From Schlegelella aquatica (GTDB lineage: Bacteria > Pseudomonadota > Gammaproteobacteria > Burkholderiales > Burkholderiaceae_C), in the NCBI RefSeq assembly GCF_026013905.1, contig NZ_CP110257.1:2688001-2752000 (forward strand): a stretch of 64,000 bases of DNA. Reading direction: 5' to 3'. The position numbers were made by a program, and so were the translations under genes. Under the pieces are notes generated by a model, which saw only the letters and a program-made list of their open reading frames with translations, was not told the DNA's origin and made no database searches. Positions 21,385 through 30,574 of this stretch are shown one piece after another (position 1 is the first letter of the stretch; each line of letters begins with the position of its first letter).

Positions 21385-21963
21385 ATGAGCAAGCCCGCCG
21401 CCCGCCCCCCTGCGCACGAGATCCGGCTGATCGGCGGCCGCTGGAAGCGCACCAAGCTGCCGGTGCCGGACCTGCCGGGGCTGCGGCCCACGCTCGACCG
21501 CGTGCGCGAGACGTTGTTCAACTGGCTGGGGCAGGACCTGAGCGGCTGGCGCTGCCTGGACGCCTTCGCCGGCACCGGGGCGTTGGGGCTGGAGGCGGCT
21601 TCGCGCGGGGCGCAGCAGGTGGTGCTGCTCGAGCGCGATCCCCGCCTCGTGCAGCAACTTCGCGCCGTGCTGGAGCGCCTGCAAGGCGCCGAGGCGGTGC
21701 AGGTGGTGTGCACCGACGCGCTCGCCTGGATGCGCCGCTGCGAGCCCCAGCGGTTCGACCTGGTGTTCCTGGACCCCCCGTTTGCGGCCGGGCTCTTCGG
21801 CCCGGCCTTGCGCGAGGCCGTCCGGCTGGTGCCGCGGGGCGGCTGGATCTACCTGGAATCGGCCGACGCCGAGCCGGTCGACCTGGAAGGCCTGGGCCTG
21901 GAACTGTGGCGCGAGCAGACGGCCGGCGCGGTCCGATTCCGCCTGCTGCGGCGGCTACACTGA
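21385..21963 (+). CDS. rsmD: 16S rRNA (guanine966-N2)-methyltransferase
   Basis: RsmD methylates G966 of 16S rRNA in the 30S subunit. The 192-residue protein has the N-terminal RLIGGRWKRTKLPVP strand, RPTLDRVRETLFNWL, the SAM-binding motif LDAFAGTGALGLEAASRGA, and the catalytic DPPF motif in LVFLDPPFAAG. It is followed 27 bp later by coaD, a very common rsmD-coaD pairing. No ribosome-binding site is obvious ahead of ATG 21385, in line with a very short leader. Confidence 0.95.
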   Translation: MSKPAARPPAHEIRLIGGRWKRTKLPVPDLPGLRPTLDRVRETLFNWLGQDLSGWRCLDAFAGTGALGLEAASRGAQQVVLLERDPRLVQQLRAVLERLQGAEAVQVVCTDALAWMRRCEPQRFDLVFLDPPFAAGLFGPALREAVRLVPRGGWIYLESADAEPVDLEGLGLELWREQTAGAVRFRLLRRLH

Positions 21964-21990
21964 CCTCACAGGCCGAGCAGGAGTTGCTGC

Positions 21991-22831
<841 letters not shown>

Positions 22832-22982
22832 AGGAAGCCCGCCCGAAGGAAGCGCGCGGGTGAGGCGAGCCGCAGGCAGACAGCGTCTGCTGCCGGCCTG
22901 GGGTGCGGCTCTTGTATCTTCGCCCCCGGGCGGCCGAGCGCCGGGCCTATCTCTTTGACCCCGGGGCGTGCGCCCCACTCCC

Positions 22983-23405
22983 TCAGAACTTGGGAGCGCG
23001 GCGCGGGGACTTCGGCACGACGGCCTTGAAGGTGTCGCCCCGACGGGACTCGGCGCCGCGCTCCCGCGCAGATCGCTTGCGCTCGCGGGCCGGCGGCTCC
23101 TGCGGCTCGGCGGCTCCCACACGGCCACGGATGCCGGAGGGTCCGCCCCGTGCCTCCCGCTCTTGCCTGTGCCGCTCGCCCGCGAGTTCCTCTGCCAGCA
23201 GCGATTGGCGCCAGTGCGTCAAGCGCGCGGCCTCGCGTTCGTCCTCACTGGCCGGCGGTGCCGGGCGTATCTGGCGGCCACCCTCGCAAGGTCGCTGGCT
23301 GTACTCGTTGCCGCAGCGGTAGATGGCCTCTTGCGCGGCGGCGGGCAAGACGAGGAGGCAGACGCCGGTGAGAACACCGGCCGGGAGCCGGGCGAGGGAT
23401 TTCAT
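22983..23405 (-). CDS. DUF4124-like secreted protein
   Basis: A 140-residue protein with a signal peptide (residues 1-24, cleavage after AAA) and a short DUF4124-like motif, [17 protein letters not shown], at about 28-44. The rest is a highly charged Arg/Glu-rich coiled-coil-like region and a basic tail. Such proteins are exported; no activity is known. ATG 23405 overlaps the pth stop by four bases (ATGA), showing co-translation with pth. Confidence 0.75.
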   Translation of the reverse strand: MKSLARLPAGVLTGVCLLVLPAAAQEAIYRCGNEYSQRPCEGGRQIRPAPPASEDEREAARLTHWRQSLLAEELAGERHRQEREARGGPSGIRGRVGAAEPQEPPARERKRSARERGAESRRGDTFKAVVPKSPRRAPKF

Positions 23406-24040
23406 GTCGAGGGTTTCGATGCGGTGGTCTCGGAAGGCGGCGGCGCCTTCGGCTGGGGAGGCTTGGCGTTCACGAGCCGCACGGCGGCTTGCATGTCGCC
23501 TTTGAGCAGCGGCTCGACGGCCGCCATGGTGCGCTCGATCGCCGCCTCCAGGGCCTCGCGGTGTTCGGGGCTGGGCTTGCGCAGCACGTACGCGGCCACC
23601 TCCGCCTTCACGCCCGGGTGGCCGATGCCCAGTCGCAAGCGCCAGTAGTCGGCGCTGCCCAGCTGGGCCTGGATGTCCTTCAGCCCGTTGTGCCCCGCGT
23701 GCCCGCCGCCTTGCTTGAGCTTGACCTGTCCCGGCGGCAGGTCGAGTTCGTCGTGCGCCACGAGTATCTCGTGTGGCGCGATCTTGAAGAACCGCGCGAG
23801 GGCCGACACCGACTTGCCGGAGAGGTTCATGTAGGTCTGCGGCTCGAGCAGCCACACCGGCCCCTCCACCCCGGCCAGCGGCCGGCTCACCCGGGCCACG
23901 AGGCCGTGGTAGGCCCGGTCGGGCTGCAGACGGGCTCCCAGCCGACGCGCGACCGCGTCGATCCACCAGAAGCCTGCGTTGTGCCGGGTGGCTTCGTATT
24001 CCGGGCCGGGGTTGCCCAGCCCCACGAGAAGTCGGATCAT
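23402..24040 (-). CDS. pth: Peptidyl-tRNA hydrolase
   Basis: Pth releases peptides from stalled peptidyl-tRNAs. The 212-residue protein shows [23 protein letters not shown] at the N-terminus (residues 4-26; N10 and H20 are the catalytic pair), [21 protein letters not shown] with the active aspartate, and [12 protein letters not shown] Pro/Lys-rich tail of about 15 residues is extra. It follows rplY on the minus strand, but a terminator at 24115-24142 separates them, so it needs its own promoter or readthrough. Confidence 0.97.
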   Translation of the reverse strand: MIRLLVGLGNPGPEYEATRHNAGFWWIDAVARRLGARLQPDRAYHGLVARVSRPLAGVEGPVWLLEPQTYMNLSGKSVSALARFFKIAPHEILVAHDELDLPPGQVKLKQGGGHAGHNGLKDIQAQLGSADYWRLRLGIGHPGVKAEVAAYVLRKPSPEHREALEAAIERTMAAVEPLLKGDMQAAVRLVNAKPPQPKAPPPSETTASKPST

Positions 24041-24114
24041 GGGTTCGCCATTATCGGGAAGCGCTTGCGCGCCCGCACTCCCTCCGAAGGGCCGGTCGAA
24101 CGCGCGGAGAAAAC

Positions 24115-24142
24115 ACGAAGCCCCGCCAAGGCGGGGCTTCGT
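24115..24142 (-). terminator. Rho-independent terminator after rplY
   Basis: A 13-bp near-perfect stem ACGAAGCCCCGCC/GGCGGGGCTTCGT with a tiny loop is followed on the minus strand by GTGTTTTCTCC. It lies 28 bp past the rplY stop. Confidence 0.88.
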
Positions 24143-24169
24143 GACGGCACAGCCGTGGCGGCTCGGGAA

Positions 24170-24799
24170 TTACTTCTTGCCCTTGCCCTTGGCCGGCGCG
24201 GGGGCCGGAGCCGGCGCGGGTGCAGCCTCCGCCTCGGTTTCCTCGGCCGGGGCCACGACCGCGGCGATCACCGGGTTCGGCTTGCCGTGCGTCACGACCT
24301 TCACGCCCTTGGGCAGCTTCAGGTCGTTGACGTGCAGGGACTGGCCCTTGGAGAGGTTGCCCAGGTCGACCTCGAGGAACTCGGGCAGCACCGACGCCAG
24401 GCACTCGATCTCGAGCTCGGTCGCCACGTGGCTGATCGTGCACTTGTCGGTCTTGACGGCCGGCGAGTTCTCTTCGTTGACGAAGTGCAGCGGCACCTTC
24501 TTGACGATGCGGGTGTTCGCGTCGACGCGCTGGAAGTCCACGTGCAGGACCTGCGGCTTGTACGCGTGCATCTGGTAGTCGCGCAGCAGCACCTTCTCGA
24601 CCTGCCCGTTCAGTTCCATCTCGAGGATCGAGGAATGGAACGCTTCCTTCTTCATGGCGTGGAACAGCGCGTTGTGGTCGAGCTCGATCATCTTCGGCTC
24701 GCCCGCACCGTACACGATGCCGGGGACCTTGCCGGCCTTGCGCAGGCGGCGGCTCGCTCCGGTCCCCTGCACTTGGCGCTCAAATGCGACGAATTTCAT
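24170..24799 (-). CDS. rplY: 50S ribosomal protein L25, long (Ctc/TL5) form
   Basis: L25 binds 5S rRNA. The 209-residue protein has the L25 domain (about 1-95: [33 protein letters not shown]) plus the C-terminal beta domain of the longer CTC form. The last 30 residues are an Ala/Pro/Glu stretch ending in KGKGKK. It follows prs by 99 bp, the standard prs-rplY-pth order, and ends at a strong terminator. Confidence 0.96.
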   Translation of the reverse strand: MKFVAFERQVQGTGASRRLRKAGKVPGIVYGAGEPKMIELDHNALFHAMKKEAFHSSILEMELNGQVEKVLLRDYQMHAYKPQVLHVDFQRVDANTRIVKKVPLHFVNEENSPAVKTDKCTISHVATELEIECLASVLPEFLEVDLGNLSKGQSLHVNDLKLPKGVKVVTHGKPNPVIAAVVAPAEETEAEAAPAPAPAPAPAKGKGKK

Positions 24800-24898
24800 T
24801 CATCTCTCCAGTCAATAAGCGTCCGCGACCAGACGCAACACGGGCCGCCCGCAGGCAGCCCCGCGGTGGGCAGCCTCTCGGCCGCCCGGTGTGGCGGA

Positions 24899-25861
24899 TC
24901 AGAAGTTGTTGTTCTGCTCCGCGAACAGCGACGTGACCGATTCGCCGTCGGAAATGCGGCGGATCGTCTCGGCAAACAGGAAGGCCACCGACAGCTGGCG
25001 GATCTTGGGGATCTGCCGGGCCGCGTCGGCGAGCGGAATCGTGTTGGTGATCACGACCTCGTCGAGCTCGGAAGCCCGGATGCGCTCGAGCGCGGGGCCG
25101 GAGAACACCGGGTGCGTGCAGTACGCATAGACGGACTTCGCGCCGCGCTCCTTGAGCACCTCGGCCGCCTTCACCAGCGTGCCGGCGGTGTCGATCATGT
25201 CGTCCATGATCACGCAGTTGCGACCTTCGATCTCGCCGATCACGTGCATCACCTCGGACACGTTGGCCTTGGGCCGGCGCTTGTCGATGATGGCCAGGTC
25301 GCAGCCCAGCTGCTTGGCCAGCGCACGCGCGCGCACCACGCCGCCCACGTCGGGCGAGACGACCACGAGGTCGTCGTAGTTGCGCGACTTGAGGTCCGAC
25401 AGCAGCACCGGTGAGGCGTAGATGTTGTCGACCGGGATGTCGAAGAAGCCCTGGATCTGGTCGGCGTGCAGGTCCATCGTCAACACGCGGTTGACGCCGA
25501 CGACTTCCAGCATGTTGGCGACCACCTTGGCGCTGATCGGCACGCGCGTCGAGCGCGGGCGGCGGTCCTGGCGGGCGTAGCCGAAGTACGGAATGACGGC
25601 GGTGATGCGGCGAGCCGAGGCGCGCTTGAGCGCGTCGACCATGATGCACAGCTCCATCAGGTGCTCGTTGGTCGGCGCACAGGTGGGCTGCACGACGAAC
25701 ACCTCGCGGCCGCGCACGTTCTGTTGGATCTCGACCGAGACCTCGCCATCCGAGAAGCGGCCCACGGCCGCCTGCCCCAGCGGCAGTCCCAGATGATTGG
25801 CGATTTCCTGCGCGAGTGCCGGGTTGGCGTTGCCGGTGAACAGCAGCGTGTCGGACAACAT
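24899..25861 (-). CDS. prs: Ribose-phosphate pyrophosphokinase
   Basis: Prs makes PRPP from ribose 5-phosphate and ATP. The 320-residue protein has [14 protein letters not shown], the [10 protein letters not shown] loop, the ATP-binding region with [17 protein letters not shown] sequence ([10 protein letters not shown]), [13 protein letters not shown], and the PRPP-binding motif [15 protein letters not shown] 25861 (MLSDTLLF) has GAGAGGAAG just ahead. An upstream in-frame start would add 25 unrelated residues. tRNA-Gln and ispE lie upstream on the same strand, the usual ispE-tRNA-prs arrangement. Confidence 0.97.
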   Translation of the reverse strand: MLSDTLLFTGNANPALAQEIANHLGLPLGQAAVGRFSDGEVSVEIQQNVRGREVFVVQPTCAPTNEHLMELCIMVDALKRASARRITAVIPYFGYARQDRRPRSTRVPISAKVVANMLEVVGVNRVLTMDLHADQIQGFFDIPVDNIYASPVLLSDLKSRNYDDLVVVSPDVGGVVRARALAKQLGCDLAIIDKRRPKANVSEVMHVIGEIEGRNCVIMDDMIDTAGTLVKAAEVLKERGAKSVYAYCTHPVFSGPALERIRASELDEVVITNTIPLADAARQIPKIRQLSVAFLFAETIRRISDGESVTSLFAEQNNNF

Positions 25862-26006
25862 CTTCCTCTCCGTCGAGGCGTGGGTCTTCAGCGTGGTTCG
25901 AGCGTCGTATCGGCCCGAAGCGGCACTTGCATGCACCGCTCAAAAACTACGGAACCTCTGGATGCCACTCGTTGCGAATGACCGTCCAGAGGTTCCTCGA
26001 TGGCTT

Positions 26007-26083
26007 TGGCAGGGGAGGAAGGATTCGAACCCTCGAATGTCGGAATCAAAATCCGATGCCTTAACCGACTTGGCGACTCCCCT
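26007..26083 (-). tRNA. tRNA-Gln (TTG)
   Basis: A 77-nt cloverleaf on the minus strand: acceptor stem AGGGGAG/CTCCCCT, discriminator G and encoded CCA, the anticodon loop TTTTGAT with TTG, and the T arm GGTTCGAATCC. The anticodon reads CAA/CAG codons for glutamine. It lies between ispE and prs as in many proteobacteria. Confidence 0.97.
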
Positions 26084-26137
26084 ACACAGGCCCTCGCCCC
26101 TGGCCCGAAGGCCCGGGCGCGAGCCCCGAAATCGTCT

Positions 26138-27013
26138 TCAGTCCGACGCCCAACCCGATAGCGGATGCTGCTCCAGACCGCGGCACAGACGACCCACCCA
26201 ACCGGCCGGAAGCTCTTTCAACCACCGAGCCTCCTTGCCGGGCGCTGCAGCCGCTGCGCCATTCCTCGCCGAAACGACCGCAAACACTGCACTGCCCGAG
26301 CCCGTCATGCGGCTGTTGCCGAAGCGAGCCTCGAGCCACCGCCCGGCTTGCCCGACCTCGTCGCTGAGCGCTCGAGCAGCCGCTTGGAGGTCGTTCTTGC
26401 CGAAAGTTGCGGGGTCGGCGAGAAAGTCCTCCACTATAGCAGCTCTTGTATCGCGTGCCAAGAGGGGGTGGGCGAAGATCTCGCGCGTGGGCAGGCTCAC
26501 GGCGGGCTTGACGACGAAGTAATCGGCCGCGGGCAGGGCCACGGGCGAAAGCCGCTCGCCGATGCCTTCGACCCACGCCGGCCCGGGCCCGAGGAAGAAC
26601 GGCACGTCGGCGCCCAGACGCTGGCCCAGTGCCTGCAACCGAGCCCTCGGCCAGTGCAGGCCCCACAGGCGGTTGAGGGCGAGCAGCACGGTGGCGGCAT
26701 CGGAGCTTCCGCCGCCCATGCCGGCGCCGCTGGGCACTTGCTTGTCGATCGAAATGTCCACGCCCCACCGGCAGCCGCTCGCCTCCTGGAGCGCGCGCGC
26801 CGCCCGCAGGCACAGGTCGTCCGCGGGCAGCGGCTCGGTCAGGTCGTGCCGCCGCAGCTGACCGTCGTCGCGGCGCTCGAAGTGCAGCGTGTCCATCCAG
26901 TCGATGGGCACGAACACCGACTGCAGCAGGTGGTAGCCGTCGTCGCGGCGACCGAGCACGTGCAGGAACAGGTTCAGCTTGGCCGGAGCCGGCACGTCGT
27001 ACAACGCCCTCAT
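26138..27013 (-). CDS. ispE: 4-diphosphocytidyl-2-C-methyl-D-erythritol kinase
   Basis: IspE phosphorylates CDP-methylerythritol in the non-mevalonate isoprenoid pathway. The 291-residue GHMP kinase has PAPAKLNLFLHVLGRR (catalytic Lys near the N-terminus), the glycine loop KQVPSGAGMGGGSSDAA, and the C-terminal SRMTGSGSAVFAV. ATG 27013 is preferred to an in-frame TTG at 27043. lolB ends 43 bp upstream on the same strand, the conserved lolB-ispE pairing. Confidence 0.95.
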   Translation of the reverse strand: MRALYDVPAPAKLNLFLHVLGRRDDGYHLLQSVFVPIDWMDTLHFERRDDGQLRRHDLTEPLPADDLCLRAARALQEASGCRWGVDISIDKQVPSGAGMGGGSSDAATVLLALNRLWGLHWPRARLQALGQRLGADVPFFLGPGPAWVEGIGERLSPVALPAADYFVVKPAVSLPTREIFAHPLLARDTRAAIVEDFLADPATFGKNDLQAAARALSDEVGQAGRWLEARFGNSRMTGSGSAVFAVVSARNGAAAAAPGKEARWLKELPAGWVGRLCRGLEQHPLSGWASD

Positions 27014-27056
27014 CGTGGCACTCGGAATCGGCGGGGTGAGCAACGGCGCGGGGCGG

Positions 27057-27650
27057 TCATATCGAGTCGAGCTTGACGCGCACCGTGACCGGCGGTGGGG
27101 GCGTGCGCCGCTCGGCGACGATCAGGCCCTCGTCGGCGCGATCGGTGTGGACGGCCCAGCCGAGCTGCTCGAAGCCCGCGGCACCGGCCAGCGGCGCCGC
27201 CGGGGCCCCGGGCCACGGCTGCCGGCGCACCCAGTGGAAGAGCGCAGCCAGCGGCACGACCTCGCCGATCACCTCGCGCGAGAGTTCGTCTAGGTCCGCG
27301 AACTCGCGCGTGCGGCCCTCGGCCTCCAACCACACGCCGCCGGGCTGCCAGCGCGCGACGGCGAGCGTGGTGCCGAGCGGGCTGGCCAGCCTCAGCTCGC
27401 CGCGCTCCGGCGCACCGGACAACTCGAAGACCGCGCTCGAAATGCGTGGCGGCTCGCCGAACTCCCCGGGATCGACCCGCACCGCGAGCCGCCCTGCCGC
27501 CACGATGGGCAGCGCCTCGGGCCCCAAAGGCGCACGTGGGAGCCCGGCGCAGCCGGCGAGCCACGCGGCGCATACCAGCGCAGCCGCCCATCGCAGCCCC
27601 GCGCTGTGGGCACCGGGGCGCCACGCGCTGCACGAGCCGGGCGCGCTCAC
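27057..27650 (-). CDS. lolB: Outer membrane lipoprotein receptor LolB
   Basis: LolB inserts lipoproteins into the outer membrane after transfer from LolA. The 197-residue product begins with a lipoprotein signal peptide ending in the lipobox LAGC (about residues 32-35), followed by GRLAVRV, a conserved WLEAEGR-type segment and HWVRRQPWPG, all typical of LolB. The start is a GTG at 27650 that overlaps the stop of the upstream TPR gene (GTGA). ispE follows. Confidence 0.92.
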   Translation of the reverse strand: MSAPGSCSAWRPGAHSAGLRWAAALVCAAWLAGCAGLPRAPLGPEALPIVAAGRLAVRVDPGEFGEPPRISSAVFELSGAPERGELRLASPLGTTLAVARWQPGGVWLEAEGRTREFADLDELSREVIGEVVPLAALFHWVRRQPWPGAPAAPLAGAAGFEQLGWAVHTDRADEGLIVAERRTPPPPVTVRVKLDSI

Positions 27651-29488
27651 AGGTCGACCTTCAGGCGCGAGAGCGTCTCGCGCAGCACTTCGTTGGTCGC
27701 GTCGCGCTCGCGACCTTCGCGCCACACGCGACGCGCTTCCTCGCGTCGGCCGAGCATCCACAGCACCTCCCCCAGATGGGCGGCGATCTCTGCGTCCGGC
27801 CGCGCCTCGAACGCGCGCTGCAGATGCTTGAGCGCCTCCTCGCGGCGGCCGAGCCGGTACTCGACCCAGCCGAGGCTGTCGATGATGAACGGCTCGTTGG
27901 GCGCCAGCTCGAGCGCCTTCAGCACGAGGGTGCGGGCCTCCTCGAGCCGCTCGTTCCGATCGGCCAGCGTGTAGCCGAGCGCGTTGTAGGCATGGAAGTG
28001 ATCGGGTTTGATCTGGATGACGCGCCTGAGCAGCCGCTCCATCTCCTCCAATCGCCCGAGCTTCTCGGACATCATCGCCTGCTCGTACAGGAGGTCGGCG
28101 TCGTCCGGGTAGCGGCGGTTGGCCTCCGACAGCACCGCGTGCGCTTCGGCCCAGAGCTTGAGCTCGCGCATGAGCTGCGACTCGGCCATCAGCTTGGCGC
28201 GCGCGTCCTGTGGCGTGCGCTCGGGCGTGCGCCGCAGCAGCTCCCGCGCTTCCTGCACCTTGCCCTGCTTGGCCAGCAGCATCGCGCGTCGCAGTTGCAC
28301 GGACAACGCACTCTCGGCGTTGTCGATCTTGGCGAGCCATTGCTCGGCCTGCCGGTAGTTGCGTTGCGCCTCGGCGGCCTGGGCGAGCAGCAGGTAGGCC
28401 TGCGTGAGCCCCTCGGCCGAAGCCTGCCGGAGCGCCTCGGCAGTGGCCGGGGCGGGCCCGCTGCCCTCCTCGCTCGCCGGCTCGGCCTGCGTGCTGCCCT
28501 CGGCCGGTGCGCCGGCGCTGGCGGACGCCAGTTCCACGTAGCGCAGCAAGGCCCGCTCGGCCTCGCGCGGCTGCTTGAGCTCCAGCCGCAAGGCGCCCAG
28601 CGTCAGCCACATGGGCGCGGCCTTTGGGTCGGCCTGCGTCGCCTGCTCCAGTTGCGAGACGGCCTCGGCATAGCGCTGGCTGGTGAACAGCGCGCGCACA
28701 TAGGCCAGCCGCACGGCGGCGGCGTCGGCTTTGCGGTCGAGATACGACCGCACGAGCGCCTCGGCCCGAGGCTCGCCGGGCAGCATCTCGAGCGCGAGCA
28801 GCACCGGGCCCTCGGCGGCAGGCTCCAGCCGCGCGGCCTCCTGGGCCAGCTCCAGCGCACGCTGGGGCTCCTGCGCGAGCCATCGCATCCGGGCGTTGGT
28901 CAGCAGCACCGGCACGCGCGTGGCGTCCTGCGCAGCGTAGGGTTGCAGCACCTGTTCGACCACGCTCGCGAGCGTCTTGCGATCGCCCGCCCGGCCGAAC
29001 AGGCGGGGCAGCAGGCCGATGGCCGCCGGCCGCTCGGCGGCGGGCGTCGCGGCCAGGAACCCGCGCAACGGATCGAGCGCCTCGGCCGAGCGGTTCAGGC
29101 CGACCAGCACCTGGGCGGTGAGACGGTGCGCTTCCGCCGACGCGGGCACGGCCATGCGCCAGGCCTGGGTGGCGGCGAGCGCCTGGTCGCCGGCGCGCGC
29201 CTGCAGCGCGATCTCGACGGCCCGGCGGAAAAGCGCCTCGTCACGCGTCTTCTGCGCGGCATCGAGCATGACCTCGTAGGCCACGCCGGCCTGCCCCTGG
29301 CGCAGTTCCATCTCGCCGATCAGCACCTGGTAGAACAGTTCCGCGTCCATCGCCGAGGGGACGTGCGTGCGCACCACCGACTCGGCTGGATCGGCCGCCG
29401 CCTGGCCACGGGCAGGCTGCCCGCACGCGAGGGCCAAACCGGCCGCGGCGAGCAGCAGGCGCAGGGAATGGGGGGCGGCGACCGGCAT
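27647..29488 (-). CDS. Secreted TPR-repeat protein
   Basis: A 613-residue protein with a signal peptide (about 1-28) and tetratricopeptide repeats over most of its length, clearest in the last 200 residues (AYNALGYTLADRNERLEEA, PFIIDSLGWVEYRLGRREEA). In betaproteobacteria a protein of this kind precedes lolB-ispE. TPRs mediate protein contacts; the periplasmic partner is unknown. ATG 29488 is the first start that gives the signal peptide. It is divergent from mutM and overlaps lolB by four bases. Confidence 0.88.
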   Translation of the reverse strand: MPVAAPHSLRLLLAAAGLALACGQPARGQAAADPAESVVRTHVPSAMDAELFYQVLIGEMELRQGQAGVAYEVMLDAAQKTRDEALFRRAVEIALQARAGDQALAATQAWRMAVPASAEAHRLTAQVLVGLNRSAEALDPLRGFLAATPAAERPAAIGLLPRLFGRAGDRKTLASVVEQVLQPYAAQDATRVPVLLTNARMRWLAQEPQRALELAQEAARLEPAAEGPVLLALEMLPGEPRAEALVRSYLDRKADAAAVRLAYVRALFTSQRYAEAVSQLEQATQADPKAAPMWLTLGALRLELKQPREAERALLRYVELASASAGAPAEGSTQAEPASEEGSGPAPATAEALRQASAEGLTQAYLLLAQAAEAQRNYRQAEQWLAKIDNAESALSVQLRRAMLLAKQGKVQEARELLRRTPERTPQDARAKLMAESQLMRELKLWAEAHAVLSEANRRYPDDADLLYEQAMMSEKLGRLEEMERLLRRVIQIKPDHFHAYNALGYTLADRNERLEEARTLVLKALELAPNEPFIIDSLGWVEYRLGRREEALKHLQRAFEARPDAEIAAHLGEVLWMLGRREEARRVWREGRERDATNEVLRETLSRLKVDL

Positions 29489-29556
29489 GGGCGATGTCTC
29501 TGCGGGTGAGGCGAAGCGCTGCGGCTTCACATGCCGTCTGATTCTACGGAGGCCCC

Positions 29557-29562
29557 GATAAT
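29557..29562 (+). promoter_or_regulatory. Possible -10 element (GATAAT) for mutM
   Basis: GATAAT lies eight bases before the mutM ATG, implying a leader of about two bases or a leaderless transcript. No -35 match was seen. Confidence 0.35.
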
Positions 29563-29570
29563 TCCCCGTC

Positions 29571-30386
29571 ATGCCGGAATTGCCTGAAGTCGAGGTGACC
29601 CGCCGCAGCTTTGCGGACCGCATCCGCGGCGCGCGGGTGGAGTCGGTGCGCCTGGGCAAGCCCCTGCGCTGGCCGCTGGGCTGCGAGCCGGGGGGGTTGG
29701 CCGGGGCGCTGGTGCGCGACGTGCACCGCCGGGGCAAGTACCTCTGGGTCGAGCTGGACCGCGGCGGGCTGCTGCTGCACCTGGGCATGTCGGGGTCGCT
29801 GGGCTTCCAGGCCGCCCCGCCCCCGCCGGGGCCCCACGACCACTTCGACCTCGTCACCTCCCAGGGCGTGCTTCGGCTGCACGACCCGCGCCGCTTCGGG
29901 GCCGTGGTGTGGTCGCCCTCGCTGGAGGGGGAGCCGGCGCGCAAGCTGCTCGCGTCGCTGGGCATCGAACCATTCGATCCGGCGTTCACAGGCAGTTTCC
30001 TGCGCGAGCGCCTGCGGGGGCGGCGCACCGCCATCAAGCAGGCGCTCCTCGCCGGTGACGTCGTGGTCGGCGTGGGCAACATCTACGCGTCCGAGGCGCT
30101 GTTCCGGGCCGGCATCGACCCCCGCACGCAGGCCGGCCGCCTCGGGCCCGAGCGCTGCGAGCGCCTGGCCGAGGCGGTGCGGCAGACGCTGCACGCGGCC
30201 GTCGAGGCGGGCGGCTCGACACTGCGCGATTTCCGCGACGCGCACGGGCGCGGCGGCCAGTTCCAGCTGACCGCCCAGGTCTACGACCGCGAGGGCCGGC
30301 CCTGCCCGCGCTGCGCGAGCCCGATACGGCGCATCGTGCAAGGCCAGCGCTCGACGTACTACTGCCCGCGCTGCCAGCGCCGCTGA
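29571..30386 (+). CDS. mutM: Formamidopyrimidine-DNA glycosylase (Fpg)
   Basis: MutM removes 8-oxoguanine and formamidopyrimidines from DNA. The 271-residue protein starts MPELPEVEV with the catalytic proline P1/P2 and E3, contains [25 protein letters not shown], and a C-terminal zinc finger of the C-x2-C...C-x2-C type ([10 protein letters not shown]...YYCPRCQRR). The first residues fix the start. Together with mutY, about 2.2 kb downstream, it forms the GO repair pair, with a dynamin-like gene between. Confidence 0.98.
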   Translation: MPELPEVEVTRRSFADRIRGARVESVRLGKPLRWPLGCEPGGLAGALVRDVHRRGKYLWVELDRGGLLLHLGMSGSLGFQAAPPPPGPHDHFDLVTSQGVLRLHDPRRFGAVVWSPSLEGEPARKLLASLGIEPFDPAFTGSFLRERLRGRRTAIKQALLAGDVVVGVGNIYASEALFRAGIDPRTQAGRLGPERCERLAEAVRQTLHAAVEAGGSTLRDFRDAHGRGGQFQLTAQVYDREGRPCPRCASPIRRIVQGQRSTYYCPRCQRR

Positions 30387-30574
30387 AGCCCCCTCGTGCG
30401 GGCCGGCCGGGGCGGGAGCGGCCGCGGCGGATCGCGAAACCGCTCGTAACGCCGGCGCTCGGCGCGCACTTCGCGGCATCCCGGCGCGCCGCCGGGCGGG
30501 CGCTTGGGCGCCCCGCGCACACGCTGGGCTACCATAGTCCGCCTGCCGACGACCCGAGCGGCCCCGGGATCTCC

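Noticed and set aside
22880..22910. Inverted repeat GCAGAC/GTCTGC after the ferredoxin gene as a terminator
   Set aside because: Only six pairs and no T-run; too weak to call.
24800..24898. Repeated GCCGCCC segments between prs and rplY as a regulatory hairpin
   Set aside because: They are direct, not inverted, repeats and match only over seven or eight bases.
30387..30574. Gene or RNA between mutM and the dynamin-like gene
   Set aside because: No frame with coding bias and no stable structure stood out.
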